In this document: piece by piece, positions 26,341 to 34,822 of the stretch
Position numbering within the stretch: the first letter of the stretch is position 1
How the letters are laid out: every line of letters starts with the position of its first letter
Source: Clostridium_AD sp964467165
GTDB lineage: Bacteria; Bacillota; Clostridia; Clostridiales; Clostridiaceae
Length of the DNA stretch: 64,000 nucleotides
NCBI GenBank assembly: GCA_964467165.1
Contig: CAYXOL010000019.1
Location: 14,245-78,244, forward strand
Direction of reading: 5' to 3'
Made by a program: the position numbers and the translations under genes
Notes under the pieces: model-generated
Told to the model about the DNA's origin: nothing
The model's database searches: none
What the model saw: the letters and a program-made list of their open reading frames with translations, nothing else

Positions 26341-26970
26341 TTAAGTAAATAATTTGTTGAATATTTCTAATAATTTAAATTTCACAATTATTTTGTTGCT
26401 ATTCACAGTATTATCTACAAGATTATATTCATCCTCTGATAACACTTGTTTCATTTCTCTCTCTGTTTTATCAAAAGATACATCTCCTTTTGTAATATCT
26501 ACAAAACATAATGGTGGAAACATTACACACCACCAGTTTTGCCCACTACCATTTCCAATAACTATTCTGTAAGCTTCGTATCGACCTTGAGGCAGAGTTA
26601 TATTTCCATAGGTCTTAACCGGGAAATCTTCCTGTGACATAGTTGTAGCTACTGAATATTTAAATCCATTTTTATTTACAACGTTTTGCGCAATTTTTCT
26701 AATGTTTTTATCTTCATTATTTATAATTTGTCTTGACTGTTCTATACTTTTACATTCCTGAAGTTTTGGAGAAACATATTTCAAAACAGAATCTCTTACT
26801 TTTAATTTCAACTCTTGATCTATTTTATCATCGCTATTAGCAATAACATGAAATCTTATAAGTTTACTAGCAATATCACTTTGAGTAGCTTTTGTAGATA
26901 AATTACTCCCATTTAAAACTATAGAGATTATAATAATTATTGTAATACTTGTTAATATAAATTTTCTCAT
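26341..26970 (-). CDS. spoIIR: Stage II sporulation protein R
   Basis: Secreted forespore signal protein, made under sigma-F, that activates SpoIIGA and so processing of pro-sigma-E in the mother cell. A signal peptide covers residues 1-25 (ILTSITIIIIISIVLNG). The core has IRFHVIANSDD, LKLKVRDSVL and NWWCVMFPPLCFVD, all typical. The start is ATG 26970 behind GAGGGGGAGAATT; a codon-7-earlier start has no ribosome site. It has 209 residues. The predicted sigma-F promoter lies between it and gerC. Confidence 0.93.
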   Translation of the reverse strand: MRKFILTSITIIIIISIVLNGSNLSTKATQSDIASKLIRFHVIANSDDKIDQELKLKVRDSVLKYVSPKLQECKSIEQSRQIINNEDKNIRKIAQNVVNKNGFKYSVATTMSQEDFPVKTYGNITLPQGRYEAYRIVIGNGSGQNWWCVMFPPLCFVDITKGDVSFDKTEREMKQVLSEDEYNLVDNTVNSNKIIVKFKLLEIFNKLFT

Positions 26971-27005
26971 AATTCTCCCCCTCAAATGCAATTATTTATA
27001 TTAAA

Positions 27006-27033
27006 ATTATTACCATATTATGTAATTATATTC
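27006..27033 (-). promoter_or_regulatory. Candidate sigma-F promoter for spoIIR
   Basis: On the minus strand, GGTAATAAT (27006-27014) fits the sigma-F -10 consensus GGnnAnnnT, and GAATA (27029-27033) is near the -35 GYATA with a 14-bp spacer. spoIIR is a known sigma-F gene in relatives. The -35 overlaps the gerC stop codon. Confidence 0.45.
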
Positions 27034-28207
27034 ATTGAACTTCTCCAATTCTCCTTATTTCAGTATTAACTTTTACATTAACGCTTGCATTTTTATATTT
27101 CCCCTCCCAATCCTTCTCTATTTTATTCCATAAGGAAGGTTTAAACTTCTCAATATACTCCCTAATTCCAAAGGGATCTATTTGAAATTCCCCTTTAGCA
27201 ACCTCCATAATTTTTTCACACTCTACGCTAATGGAGTCATTAAAAATATTTTGCAAAGTTGTAAGTTCTTCTTTTCCTAGTATTTTATTGCCTACATAAT
27301 ATCCATTTATCTGGCCCTCAAGGCTTAACTCTATGCTAATGCCTATCCTATCGCCATGCTCCTGAACCTTTATTTTCCTATCATATCCATTTATTATATA
27401 ATCAATAGGGTGTCCATCAATGTATATAACTTTTTTGCCAATGTTAAACTTATCACTTAATAGCTGAATATCAAGTAGTTCTAACGGTGTAAAATATCCT
27501 TTTAGTTCATAATTTTTTATTATGGCCGCGCCAGTTAAAATCAATTCTTTTTTTTCCTTTTCTATACTTATTCTAGGTAATAACGCACTCCCATTTTCAC
27601 TTAAAAGAATAAGGAACTCATTTAAATTCACACTCATAATCCTAGAATTTCTTTTACTGTTAGCCATAAGCCCTGAAATATAATATTGGGTACTGTTTTC
27701 TGTCATGGGTTTAAATTTAATATAGTCTTCTGCTTTGCCATCCGAAACAACTATATCCATCATCCTGTTAATGTTAGGATTCCGCTGTAGATAATCCACT
27801 ATCTCTTTAACCGTATCTTTATATGCTAATAAATTACTACTTAATATAAGCAGCTTAGCATGCCCCATATATATGTCTCTACTGCTTTTAGCAGTAGCTT
27901 CGGACGATGCATCCTCCATAGAATAAGCCTTTGTATTAATATATTTCTCCTGCGCACTTCCACTTTTGCCCGCCCCTAGCATACTCATATCAGGGAATCC
28001 ATAAGTTACATCGATTTTTTTTATTTGCTCCTCAGGGAAAGGATCTTTTGAATTTATGCTTTTTAATTCCTTTTCTCTACCTATATCTTCTCCTGGGTCT
28101 ATAGCTATAGTAGATATGAAATTAAGCCTATCTATTTCTACTTTATCCCAACATCCAACAAGTAAAACTGAACTTAGGATAATTGGTAAAACTATTTTAA
28201 ATCTCAT
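27032..28207 (-). CDS. gerC: Spore germination lipoprotein, GerAC/GerKC family
   Basis: C subunit of a GerA-type nutrient receptor, anchored in the inner spore membrane. The signal peptide ends at the lipobox LVGC (residues 16-19), followed by the family's CWDKVEIDRL motif. It has 391 residues, which is normal. It overlaps the gerB stop by 11 bp, giving tight coupling. The exact nutrient ligand cannot be inferred. Confidence 0.9.
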   Translation of the reverse strand: MRFKIVLPIILSSVLLVGCWDKVEIDRLNFISTIAIDPGEDIGREKELKSINSKDPFPEEQIKKIDVTYGFPDMSMLGAGKSGSAQEKYINTKAYSMEDASSEATAKSSRDIYMGHAKLLILSSNLLAYKDTVKEIVDYLQRNPNINRMMDIVVSDGKAEDYIKFKPMTENSTQYYISGLMANSKRNSRIMSVNLNEFLILLSENGSALLPRISIEKEKKELILTGAAIIKNYELKGYFTPLELLDIQLLSDKFNIGKKVIYIDGHPIDYIINGYDRKIKVQEHGDRIGISIELSLEGQINGYYVGNKILGKEELTTLQNIFNDSISVECEKIMEVAKGEFQIDPFGIREYIEKFKPSLWNKIEKDWEGKYKNASVNVKVNTEIRRIGEVQ

Positions 28208-29306
28208 CTTTACTTTTCCGCCTCCCTTTAACTTTACCCATAATCAGTATTAGTATGGGTAAAATTATAAAAACAAATATAGCAGTGTACAGAACTAAAT
28301 TAGTTTTGAATTGCAATGTATAAATTTCTGCTATATTTTCCGGATATAATGCTACCACATAAATAATCGGCATAATTAAAAGTGAGGATATTTTAATATC
28401 TTTTAATTTAAAAACATTTTTTACAATTTCGCTTGCAAAGAAATATGTGTTGACAAAGGTAGTGAAATAAAAAAGTATCCACAACGCCATTACTATTCCT
28501 TCCCAACGCTCTACAAATGTACCCGGTATATATAAAGACCTTATCATAGATATAGTTGGCCATAATAAAATCCTACCCTGTGCTTTAGAGAATACGGCTA
28601 AAACAAGCATCATTACAATTGCATAAAAAATTGTTACAAACATAATACTTTTTCTAAGTACACGGGATACGTTTTTTTTATTTTTAGCATAGGGAAAAAT
28701 AAGATAGGCTATTTCAAATCCCCCAAAACAGAATAGTGCATATCTAGAAGCACTAAGGTAATTTAAAGGTTCACTATTAAGCACTGGCAACAAATTTGTA
28801 AAGTCTGCATTTATTGATACTAGTATAAACACTACAAAAATTGGAAGGAACATAATCCAAAAGGAAATTTCATTAAACTTAACTAAATCACCTATTTCAC
28901 CTCTAACTAAATAGGTGCCTGTTAATATAGTGGTGACTAAAACAAATTCCGAAGGAGTCTGATTTAATAAAAATTGTCTAATCACTTCAACAAATTCTCT
29001 CATTCCAAGGGACACAATAAATATACTATAAAGCGCAAAAACAATAGCAAATATCCCTCCAATAAGCTCACCAAAATTGCTTTTCAATATATTTGTAAGA
29101 TCCTGAAAATCATTTTTTCTCATAACCACATATATAAGATATAGCAACAAAAAAATTACTATTCCGGAAGTTAAAATAACTATCCAACCGTCACTACCTA
29201 CTTTATCTATCACCTGTTTTGGGCAAGAAAATATCCCTATACCAACCATAGCTACTACCACCGTAGTAAATAAACCAAAATCTCCAATTATTTTTCTATC
29301 TTGCAT
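28197..29306 (-). CDS. gerB: Spore germination permease, GerAB/GerKB family
   Basis: B subunit of the germinant receptor, an APC-superfamily membrane protein with about ten helices. The N-terminus (about residues 8-30) has the typical GLFTTVVVAMVGIGIFSCP. It binds the nutrient in characterised receptors. The start is ATG 29306 behind GAGGGAAGGG; a 12-codon upstream extension is unlikely. It has 369 residues and lies between gerA and gerC. Confidence 0.9.
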   Translation of the reverse strand: MQDRKIIGDFGLFTTVVVAMVGIGIFSCPKQVIDKVGSDGWIVILTSGIVIFLLLYLIYVVMRKNDFQDLTNILKSNFGELIGGIFAIVFALYSIFIVSLGMREFVEVIRQFLLNQTPSEFVLVTTILTGTYLVRGEIGDLVKFNEISFWIMFLPIFVVFILVSINADFTNLLPVLNSEPLNYLSASRYALFCFGGFEIAYLIFPYAKNKKNVSRVLRKSIMFVTIFYAIVMMLVLAVFSKAQGRILLWPTISMIRSLYIPGTFVERWEGIVMALWILFYFTTFVNTYFFASEIVKNVFKLKDIKISSLLIMPIIYVVALYPENIAEIYTLQFKTNLVLYTAIFVFIILPILILIMGKVKGRRKSKDEI

Positions 29307-29343
29307 AATAGTACCCTTCCCTCTGCATAAAAGATTATACAAA

Positions 29344-30804
29344 TTATTTTTGCCTTATTTTATCTCCGGTTTCCATATATTTGGGCCTTTCTTTTAAATC
29401 TTGTATAGGCGCTCTTATATACGTATCTTTTAAATCCGCCATATTAGTATTTACCATAGGCGCTAAATAAGGTATTCCAAAACTTTTCATTCTAACTAAA
29501 TGAATGAGAAGTATAATGAGTCCGATGACCATCCCATAAAGCCCTATAATTGCCGAAGCAATAATAAGTAGAAATCGTACAAGTCTAAGAGCCGTAGCAA
29601 CTTCATAATTAGGAGTTACAAATGTAGTAATAGACGTAATTGCCACAATAATTATCATAATGGGACTAACTATCCCTGCGCTCACTGCGGATTGACCTAT
29701 AACAAGGCCTCCTACAATTCCGATTGTGGCCCCAATTGGCCTTGGCAATCTAACCACAGCCTCCATAAGAAGGGCCAAAAATAGTTCCATAATTATAGCT
29801 TCTACGAATGCGGGGAATGGCACTCCTTCCCTAGAAGCCGCTATAGAATAAGCCAATTTAGTAGGTATTATATCCGGTTGAAAAGAGGTAATCGCCACAT
29901 AAAGTGCCGGCGCCGTAAGGGAAATGAGTATAGAAATCATCCTGATAAATCTAATCATAGAACTATGCATCCACCTTTGATAATAATCATCTGGGGATTG
30001 AAATAAATTAGGCAAGGTAGCTGGAACAATAATTACAAATGGAGAATTATCTACAACCATTGCTACCCTTCCTTCATATAGAGCCGCTGCTACTACGTCC
30101 GGCCTCTCAGTACTTTGTATTTGAGGAAAGGGTGAAAATTTATTATCCTCTATTAGCTGTTCGATGTATGCTGAATCAAAGACTGCGTCAATGTTTATTT
30201 TATCTACTCTAAGCAAAAGCTCCTCTAGTACATCTTTATTGACTATATCTTCAATGTACATAATAGCCACATCTGTTTTTGACCTAGCTCCTATCGACTT
30301 AGGTCTAACTCTTAACCTTGTATCCCTAATTCGCCTTCTTATTAAAGCAGTGTTAAATCTTACTGTTTCTGTAAAACCATCTCTTGCTCCTCTAATTACC
30401 GTTTCAGCAGATGGATCGCTTATCCCCCTAACTGGCCAAAAACGCGTTGCAATAACATAGGCACATTCTAATCCATCAATAAACATTAATGTATCGCCAG
30501 AAAGGGCTGAATTAACTCCCTCACTCAATTTTTTAACTTCATGCATATCAGTCACTAAAAGTATGTTGTCTTTTATTTGCTCCGTTTTCTCTATACCCCT
30601 TGAACATAACATTAACGGTTCTAAAACATAGTGATCTAATAGAAGTTTATCCGCCATTCCATCAATATATACTATGGATGCCTTCCAATCCCCTACATTA
30701 AAAGTTCTAAAAATAACATCTGAATTATCTTTCAAAAGTTCTTTTAAGTACTCTATGTTTTTTTCAGATTCAAGCTGGATTTCATCATCAATTATCTCTT
30801 TCAT
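29344..30804 (-). CDS. gerA: Spore germination protein GerAA/GerKA family
   Basis: A subunit of the germinant receptor: a large soluble N-terminal domain (about 1-290) followed by five to six C-terminal membrane helices with the hallmark PFPAFVEAIIMELFLALLME. The receptor is thought to form a membrane ion channel. It has 486 residues and starts at ATG 30804. It is 37 bp upstream of gerB, in the order A-B-C as in Bacillus gerA. Confidence 0.92.
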   Translation of the reverse strand: MKEIIDDEIQLESEKNIEYLKELLKDNSDVIFRTFNVGDWKASIVYIDGMADKLLLDHYVLEPLMLCSRGIEKTEQIKDNILLVTDMHEVKKLSEGVNSALSGDTLMFIDGLECAYVIATRFWPVRGISDPSAETVIRGARDGFTETVRFNTALIRRRIRDTRLRVRPKSIGARSKTDVAIMYIEDIVNKDVLEELLLRVDKINIDAVFDSAYIEQLIEDNKFSPFPQIQSTERPDVVAAALYEGRVAMVVDNSPFVIIVPATLPNLFQSPDDYYQRWMHSSMIRFIRMISILISLTAPALYVAITSFQPDIIPTKLAYSIAASREGVPFPAFVEAIIMELFLALLMEAVVRLPRPIGATIGIVGGLVIGQSAVSAGIVSPIMIIIVAITSITTFVTPNYEVATALRLVRFLLIIASAIIGLYGMVIGLIILLIHLVRMKSFGIPYLAPMVNTNMADLKDTYIRAPIQDLKERPKYMETGDKIRQK

Positions 30805-30882
30805 AACGCTTCACATCCTTATATATGTATAAGTTCATATAAACTAAATCATCTCCTGCGTAGCTTTACTTACCCATTCCAC

Positions 30883-31086
30883 TTAGAAATCACCTTGAAA
30901 TATCCACCTAAGTATAAACAGAGTAATAGCCACTATAATTGCCGAAAAGCCTAACCTACCAGCTTTTTTACTAGCATTGTCCTTACTCCCCTTCTTAAAG
31001 CTCCTTGCATCTACGGCAAGTACAACTGAGCCTTGAATCAAAATCATTGCTAAAAAATACATATCAAATAAATCTAATATCCTCAT
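30883..31086 (-). CDS. Small two-helix membrane protein (CLC_0170-like)
   Basis: A 67-residue protein with two hydrophobic helices (about 8-26 and 46-63) joined by a basic Lys-rich loop (RSFKKGSKDNASKKAGR). It resembles clostridial small membrane proteins often annotated as CLC_0170 family that sit near ger operons, but I cannot verify that here. It is 78 bp upstream of gerA on the same strand, so it may be a fourth receptor component, comparable in size to GerD/GerAD-type small subunits of other receptors. Ribosome site CAGGGAG before ATG 31086. Confidence 0.7.
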   Translation of the reverse strand: MRILDLFDMYFLAMILIQGSVVLAVDARSFKKGSKDNASKKAGRLGFSAIIVAITLFILRWIFQGDF

Positions 31087-31228
31087 TGTTTTTCTCCCTG
31101 TTTTAGTATTAATTAGTAAAAAAATAAACCGTAAAAACTTTTCACATAAGTAAACTAATTTTTCTTTGATTAAGCTAGTTTTAACGACACTTGAACAAAA
31201 TATTCACTTAACCTTCGGAAAATAAAAA

Positions 31229-31260
31229 AACGTGAAAAACCACAATGGCTTTTACACGTT
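31229..31260 (-). terminator. Terminator after ispE
   Basis: AACGTG...CACGTT outer stem continues through TAAAAGCCA/TGGTTTTT with one wobble, then a TTTTTTT run on the minus strand. It lies about 57 bp downstream of ispE. Confidence 0.75.
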
Positions 31261-31316
31261 CTTATATTTCACTATAAATCATCTTCTTCGAAGCTGCAAT
31301 ATCATTAAAATTAATC

Positions 31317-32159
31317 CTAGATAGTTCTTGTTATATACACTTCTTTATATTGAATTTTAAATTTATCATAACATTTTTGAGCCTTTAACATATCATCAAA
31401 AAAAGCGAATATTGTTGGCCCGCTCCCACTCATCATTGCACCAACTGCGCCCATCCTAATCATGTCTTCTTTTATTCTTTTGAGAACTGGATATTTTCTT
31501 AGAGTAACATTTTCAAGTAAATTTTTCATACTATTACATACATCTTCTAATTTTTCTTCTTTCATCGCTTTTATTATAGCATCAGTATCTGGATGCTTAA
31601 AAATTTTACTAATATCTAAGTTTCTATAAACCTCCTTTGTGGATACCCCAAAATTCGGCTTAACCAATACCAAGATTTGATTTTTAAAAGACTCCATCGG
31701 AGTAATAATATCACCTATTCCTTCACACAAAGCAGTTCCACCCATTATACAATAAGGCACGTCTGCACCTATTTGGACACCTAAATTCATAAGCTCATTG
31801 TCATCTATGTCTATTTCGAATAATTGTCTTAGTGTTTTAAAAACAGCTGCCGCATCTGCACTTCCACCCGCCATACCAGCGGCTACTGGAATATTTTTCT
31901 TAAGATATATATTTACACCTTCATTAATATTATAAGTATCCATAAAAAGTTTTGCAGCTTTATATACTAAGTTCTTGTCATCCGTAGGTATATAAGGTTT
32001 ATTGCAGCTTATATTAATACCTTTATTACATTTTTGAAAGGACATGGTATCATATAAATCTACATTTTGCATAATCATTTTTAGCAAATGATATCCGTCT
32101 TCTCTTTTACCTACTATATCTAAAGATATGTTTATTTTTCCATAAGCTTTTACTAACAT
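31317..32159 (-). CDS. ispE: 4-diphosphocytidyl-2-C-methyl-D-erythritol kinase
   Basis: GHMP kinase of the non-mevalonate isoprenoid pathway, phosphorylating CDP-ME at C2. Motifs are AYGKINISLDIVGKREDGYHLL at the start, the ATP-binding PVAAGMAGGSADAAAV, and the C-terminal GAVGAMMSGSGPTIFA. It has 280 residues and starts at ATG 32159 behind GGAGG. It is isolated between the germination and SipL genes, and its neighbours suggest no special regulation. Confidence 0.95.
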   Translation of the reverse strand: MLVKAYGKINISLDIVGKREDGYHLLKMIMQNVDLYDTMSFQKCNKGINISCNKPYIPTDDKNLVYKAAKLFMDTYNINEGVNIYLKKNIPVAAGMAGGSADAAAVFKTLRQLFEIDIDDNELMNLGVQIGADVPYCIMGGTALCEGIGDIITPMESFKNQILVLVKPNFGVSTKEVYRNLDISKIFKHPDTDAIIKAMKEEKLEDVCNSMKNLLENVTLRKYPVLKRIKEDMIRMGAVGAMMSGSGPTIFAFFDDMLKAQKCYDKFKIQYKEVYITRTI

Positions 32160-32350
32160 GATTTTCCTCCAACTCTTTATTGTTAATCCACTAAGGCCAC
32201 TAAATTAATTGATACGTGTTTATTCTTAGTTAGAAATTTAGAAACTAATATACCATTAGTCTTTTCTTGTGAACTATTGTCAATAAAATTAGTATATTAC
32301 AACAAAATTAATATTGCTACATATAATTTAAAATATGAGGCATACAAAAT

Positions 32351-32391
32351 AAATAGCAAGTCAAATATACTAGTATACTGACTTACTATTT
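32351..32391 (-). terminator. Terminator after sipL
   Basis: Arms AAATAGCAAGTCA (32351-32363) and the near-complement TGACTTACTATTT (32379-32391), one wobble, just after the sipL stop. T-rich sequence follows on the minus strand. Confidence 0.7.
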
Positions 32392-32403
32392 ATTAAAATG
32401 GAC

Positions 32404-33966
32404 CTATATAACTATTCTACCCGGTATTATAAGTTTTTGTGAAACCTTTATAACATTAGGCTCTTCTATTGCATTAACTCTTGCAATTTCCTGCATTGTA
32501 GTATTATATTTTTTAGCAATTTTCCATAAGGTATCTCCAGATTGAACTACGTAAATGGTAATACTTGCTTTTTTCTTAGGAACTTCAGCCTCTATAGGGT
32601 AAACGTCAACTAAAAATTTCTTTTGCACCATATAACTTACTCTTGTATATACTTTAACTACAGCTCTAACTGATATACTTCCGGCCTCAATATCTGCATT
32701 TATATTTTCAAGTGTTGCTTTACACACACTGCTCATATTAATCTTAGTTCCTAGTATTTCAGCTCCACAAGTAAAAGGAATCTCCTCAGACACAGCAGCA
32801 AGACATTTGTCTTCATCATCGCTTCTATATAACACTGTTACATTCATTATACCCTCAATTATAACCTTGTCTTCAATGACTTTTTTGTCCGTTACACAAA
32901 CATTAGCATTACACATAATGATTTTACTAGCCTTTGCCATATTACTATTTAATTCTATATCTCCCTTAACTAAGGTCTCAGTTAATAGCTGTCCTTGCAT
33001 TACATTAAGTCCATAATCTTTCTTATCCATCTCAAGTTTTGTAGTTGGTGAATATACATCTTCAATCATATCCACATCTTCTTTATGCATGGCCCTTGTA
33101 TTTGTTTTTATCAAAAATTCTACATCAATAATTCTTTTCTCCCCTAAATCATCTTCCTTAATATCATAGTTCATAGCATCTACTATAAAGTCTGTATAAC
33201 TTTCCATATAAGGGTTTACATCTTGGAAGTTCATTTCTTTATTTAGCATAACCTCCTGTTCAACATAAAATAATTCCCTGCTATCCTTTCCTTTATACAT
33301 CATATTAATAGTTGCAAAAGCATTAATTAGAATTTTCTCGTCATACAATTTCACTTCTTTTTTATGAATATTAACATCACATTTTATAACTTTAAGGACT
33401 TCTGGTTTATCCATTGGAACTTTTATATTTGCTTTACCAACTAATTCTCCATTAAAGCTTCTTGTTACTTTATCTATACTAGTTGGATTTTTTAAATATT
33501 GAACATCATTTACAGCTTCAATATCTTTAACTATTTGAAAACTAAAACTTTTATATACTTCAGATTTCAACTTCAAAATACCTTCTAAACATATTTTTCT
33601 CTCATTAACTATTTTACACTCCATATGTTCTACAAAACACTCAGTATCACAAATCATTTCGGGCCTTGCACCAACTATATCTATTGTATTTGAAAATTTA
33701 GAGCTATATATAACATTTTCCACATCTGTACGTTCTTGATCTTTTGAAATATAAAGTACGTTGTATTGAAGTTGACCTTCTAAATAAACTTTATCCTCAA
33801 TTATCTCTTTAGAATTTATAACCGCTTTAACATCTAACATAAGAATTTCTCTAACGTCTGGATGAGTATCCGGTATTACATATTCTTCTTTTACCACTGT
33901 ATCAGCAGTATTTTCTCCTAGTAGTTGCTCATACTCTATATTTTCTCTTATTAAATTTATCTCCAT
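32404..33966 (-). CDS. sipL: SipL: DUF3794 plus LysM spore coat morphogenetic protein
   Basis: SipL binds SpoIVA through its LysM domain and attaches the coat around the forespore in C. difficile. The 520 residues show repeated DUF3794 (SipL/SPOCS-type) beta-rich domains across about 1-460, and a C-terminal LysM domain (about 470-516) with VVQSGDTLWKIAKKYNTTMQE and VSQKLIIPG. The order and total length match SipL well. The ribosome site is AAGGAGG before ATG 33966. It is preceded by a sigma-E-like promoter. Confidence 0.9.
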   Translation of the reverse strand: MEINLIRENIEYEQLLGENTADTVVKEEYVIPDTHPDVREILMLDVKAVINSKEIIEDKVYLEGQLQYNVLYISKDQERTDVENVIYSSKFSNTIDIVGARPEMICDTECFVEHMECKIVNERKICLEGILKLKSEVYKSFSFQIVKDIEAVNDVQYLKNPTSIDKVTRSFNGELVGKANIKVPMDKPEVLKVIKCDVNIHKKEVKLYDEKILINAFATINMMYKGKDSRELFYVEQEVMLNKEMNFQDVNPYMESYTDFIVDAMNYDIKEDDLGEKRIIDVEFLIKTNTRAMHKEDVDMIEDVYSPTTKLEMDKKDYGLNVMQGQLLTETLVKGDIELNSNMAKASKIIMCNANVCVTDKKVIEDKVIIEGIMNVTVLYRSDDEDKCLAAVSEEIPFTCGAEILGTKINMSSVCKATLENINADIEAGSISVRAVVKVYTRVSYMVQKKFLVDVYPIEAEVPKKKASITIYVVQSGDTLWKIAKKYNTTMQEIARVNAIEEPNVIKVSQKLIIPGRIVI

Positions 33967-34035
33967 ACTATACCTCCTTGTATTTCTATTGTGGCAACAC
34001 TTATGAATTGTTACCCTCCTAAAATACTTACTATT

Positions 34036-34066
34036 AATATATATAGAAGTAGTGAATAAAATATGA
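34036..34066 (-). promoter_or_regulatory. Candidate sigma-E promoter for sipL
   Basis: Minus-strand TCATATT (34060-34066) is a good match to the sigma-E -35. The -10 region is TATATATT (34036-34043), related to CATACAnT but with loose spacing (16 bp by this choice). SipL is mother-cell-expressed in C. difficile, consistent with sigma-E. Confidence 0.4.
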
Positions 34067-34126
34067 TATCCTATGTTTTTATTCGTATAACAAATTTCAT
34101 TATAATTTTACATTAGAATTAAAAAA

Positions 34127-34190
34127 AGCATATATTATGTAAAATTGAAACCCTTATTAAAAACGGATTACATTTTACATAATATATGCT
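34127..34190 (-). repeat. Long palindromic hairpin, second copy of a dispersed element
   Basis: 19-bp perfect arms (34127-34145 and 34172-34190, AGCATATATTATGTAAAAT and complement) around a 26-base loop, followed by T7 in the minus direction. The outer arms and flanking A/T run match the hairpin at 7129-7162. It may act as a second terminator after veg or as a small palindromic repeat. Confidence 0.6.
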
Positions 34191-34211
34191 CTGCTAATTT
34201 AAAATTCAAAT

Positions 34212-34240
34212 AAAACGATACCAAGGTACTGTATCGTTTT
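34212..34240 (-). terminator. Terminator overlapping the veg stop
   Basis: AAAACGATAC (34212-34221) and GTATCGTTTT (34231-34240) with a 9-base loop. The right arm runs into the veg stop codon. It gives a compact intrinsic terminator for veg. Confidence 0.8.
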
Positions 34241-34475
34241 ATCCTGCAAAAACTATTTGAACTGTTTTTGTCAAAACATCTGAATAACTATATGTCACGG
34301 TTCTATGGGTGTCATTTTCTAATCTAATAACAAATATACTTGTATATGTCTTTTCAATAACTCCATTATCTACAAGAATCTTTCGTCTTCCACCATTGGC
34401 CTTTAATGTTACTCTCTCTCCAAGATGGCTTTCAATTTCATCTTTTATAGAAGTCAATACATTTATCTGTTCCAA
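34239..34475 (-). CDS. veg: Veg protein
   Basis: A 78-residue small protein of the Veg family, highly expressed in growing cells. In Bacillus it stimulates biofilm gene expression. Family features are LKANGGRRKILVDNGVIEKT and SIFVIRLEND, with an SH3-like beta fold. The start is TTG 34475 behind GAAGGTG. It is a monocistronic gene under a perfect sigma-A promoter. Sits between yabG and sipL, as in other Firmicutes, where veg, yabG and ispE are also neighbours. Confidence 0.93.
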   Translation of the reverse strand: MEQINVLTSIKDEIESHLGERVTLKANGGRRKILVDNGVIEKTYTSIFVIRLENDTHRTVTYSYSDVLTKTVQIVFAG

Positions 34476-34501
34476 ATAAACACCTTCTCTCTACATTTTA
34501 T

Positions 34502-34530
34502 ATTATACACTCTTTTTTAATATATGTCAA
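34502..34530 (-). promoter_or_regulatory. Perfect consensus promoter of veg
   Basis: Minus strand TTGACA (34525-34530), exactly 17 bp, TATAAT (34502-34507): both hexamers match the sigma-A consensus fully. The Bacillus veg promoter is also famously strong. Confidence 0.9.
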
Positions 34531-34766
34531 GCAAACTTATAATTTTAGCACTAATATAACATTCTTGTCAATGTTAATTTTGTGTTAACAAAGAACATTT
34601 TTATAGATTATTCCGCAGATAATTGATTTTTCTCTATTTTATGAAGCTTCACATTAAAAATCATTAATTTAGTTTAAATATGTAATATTTTAAATAAATA
34701 CTAACTTTTATAGTATCCCCTTTAAATATTTATATATTCGGTTTTATTTTTCACTATTGTTTATAG

Positions 34767-34808
34767 AAAAACAAGCCTCATAAGTTCTCTATAATAAAGC
34801 TTGTTTTT
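34767..34808 (-). terminator. Terminator after yabG
   Basis: AAAAACAAGC (34767-34776) pairs with GCTTGTTTTT (34799-34808) around a 22-base loop, 15 bp past the yabG stop. From here to the veg promoter (34531-34766) I see no gene. Confidence 0.7.
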
Positions 34809-34822
34809 TATATGTGATTAAA

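Noticed and set aside
34127..34190. Hairpin read as a full MITE
   Set aside because: No target-site duplication and no terminal element ends could be found around it. I keep it only as a repeat-like palindrome.
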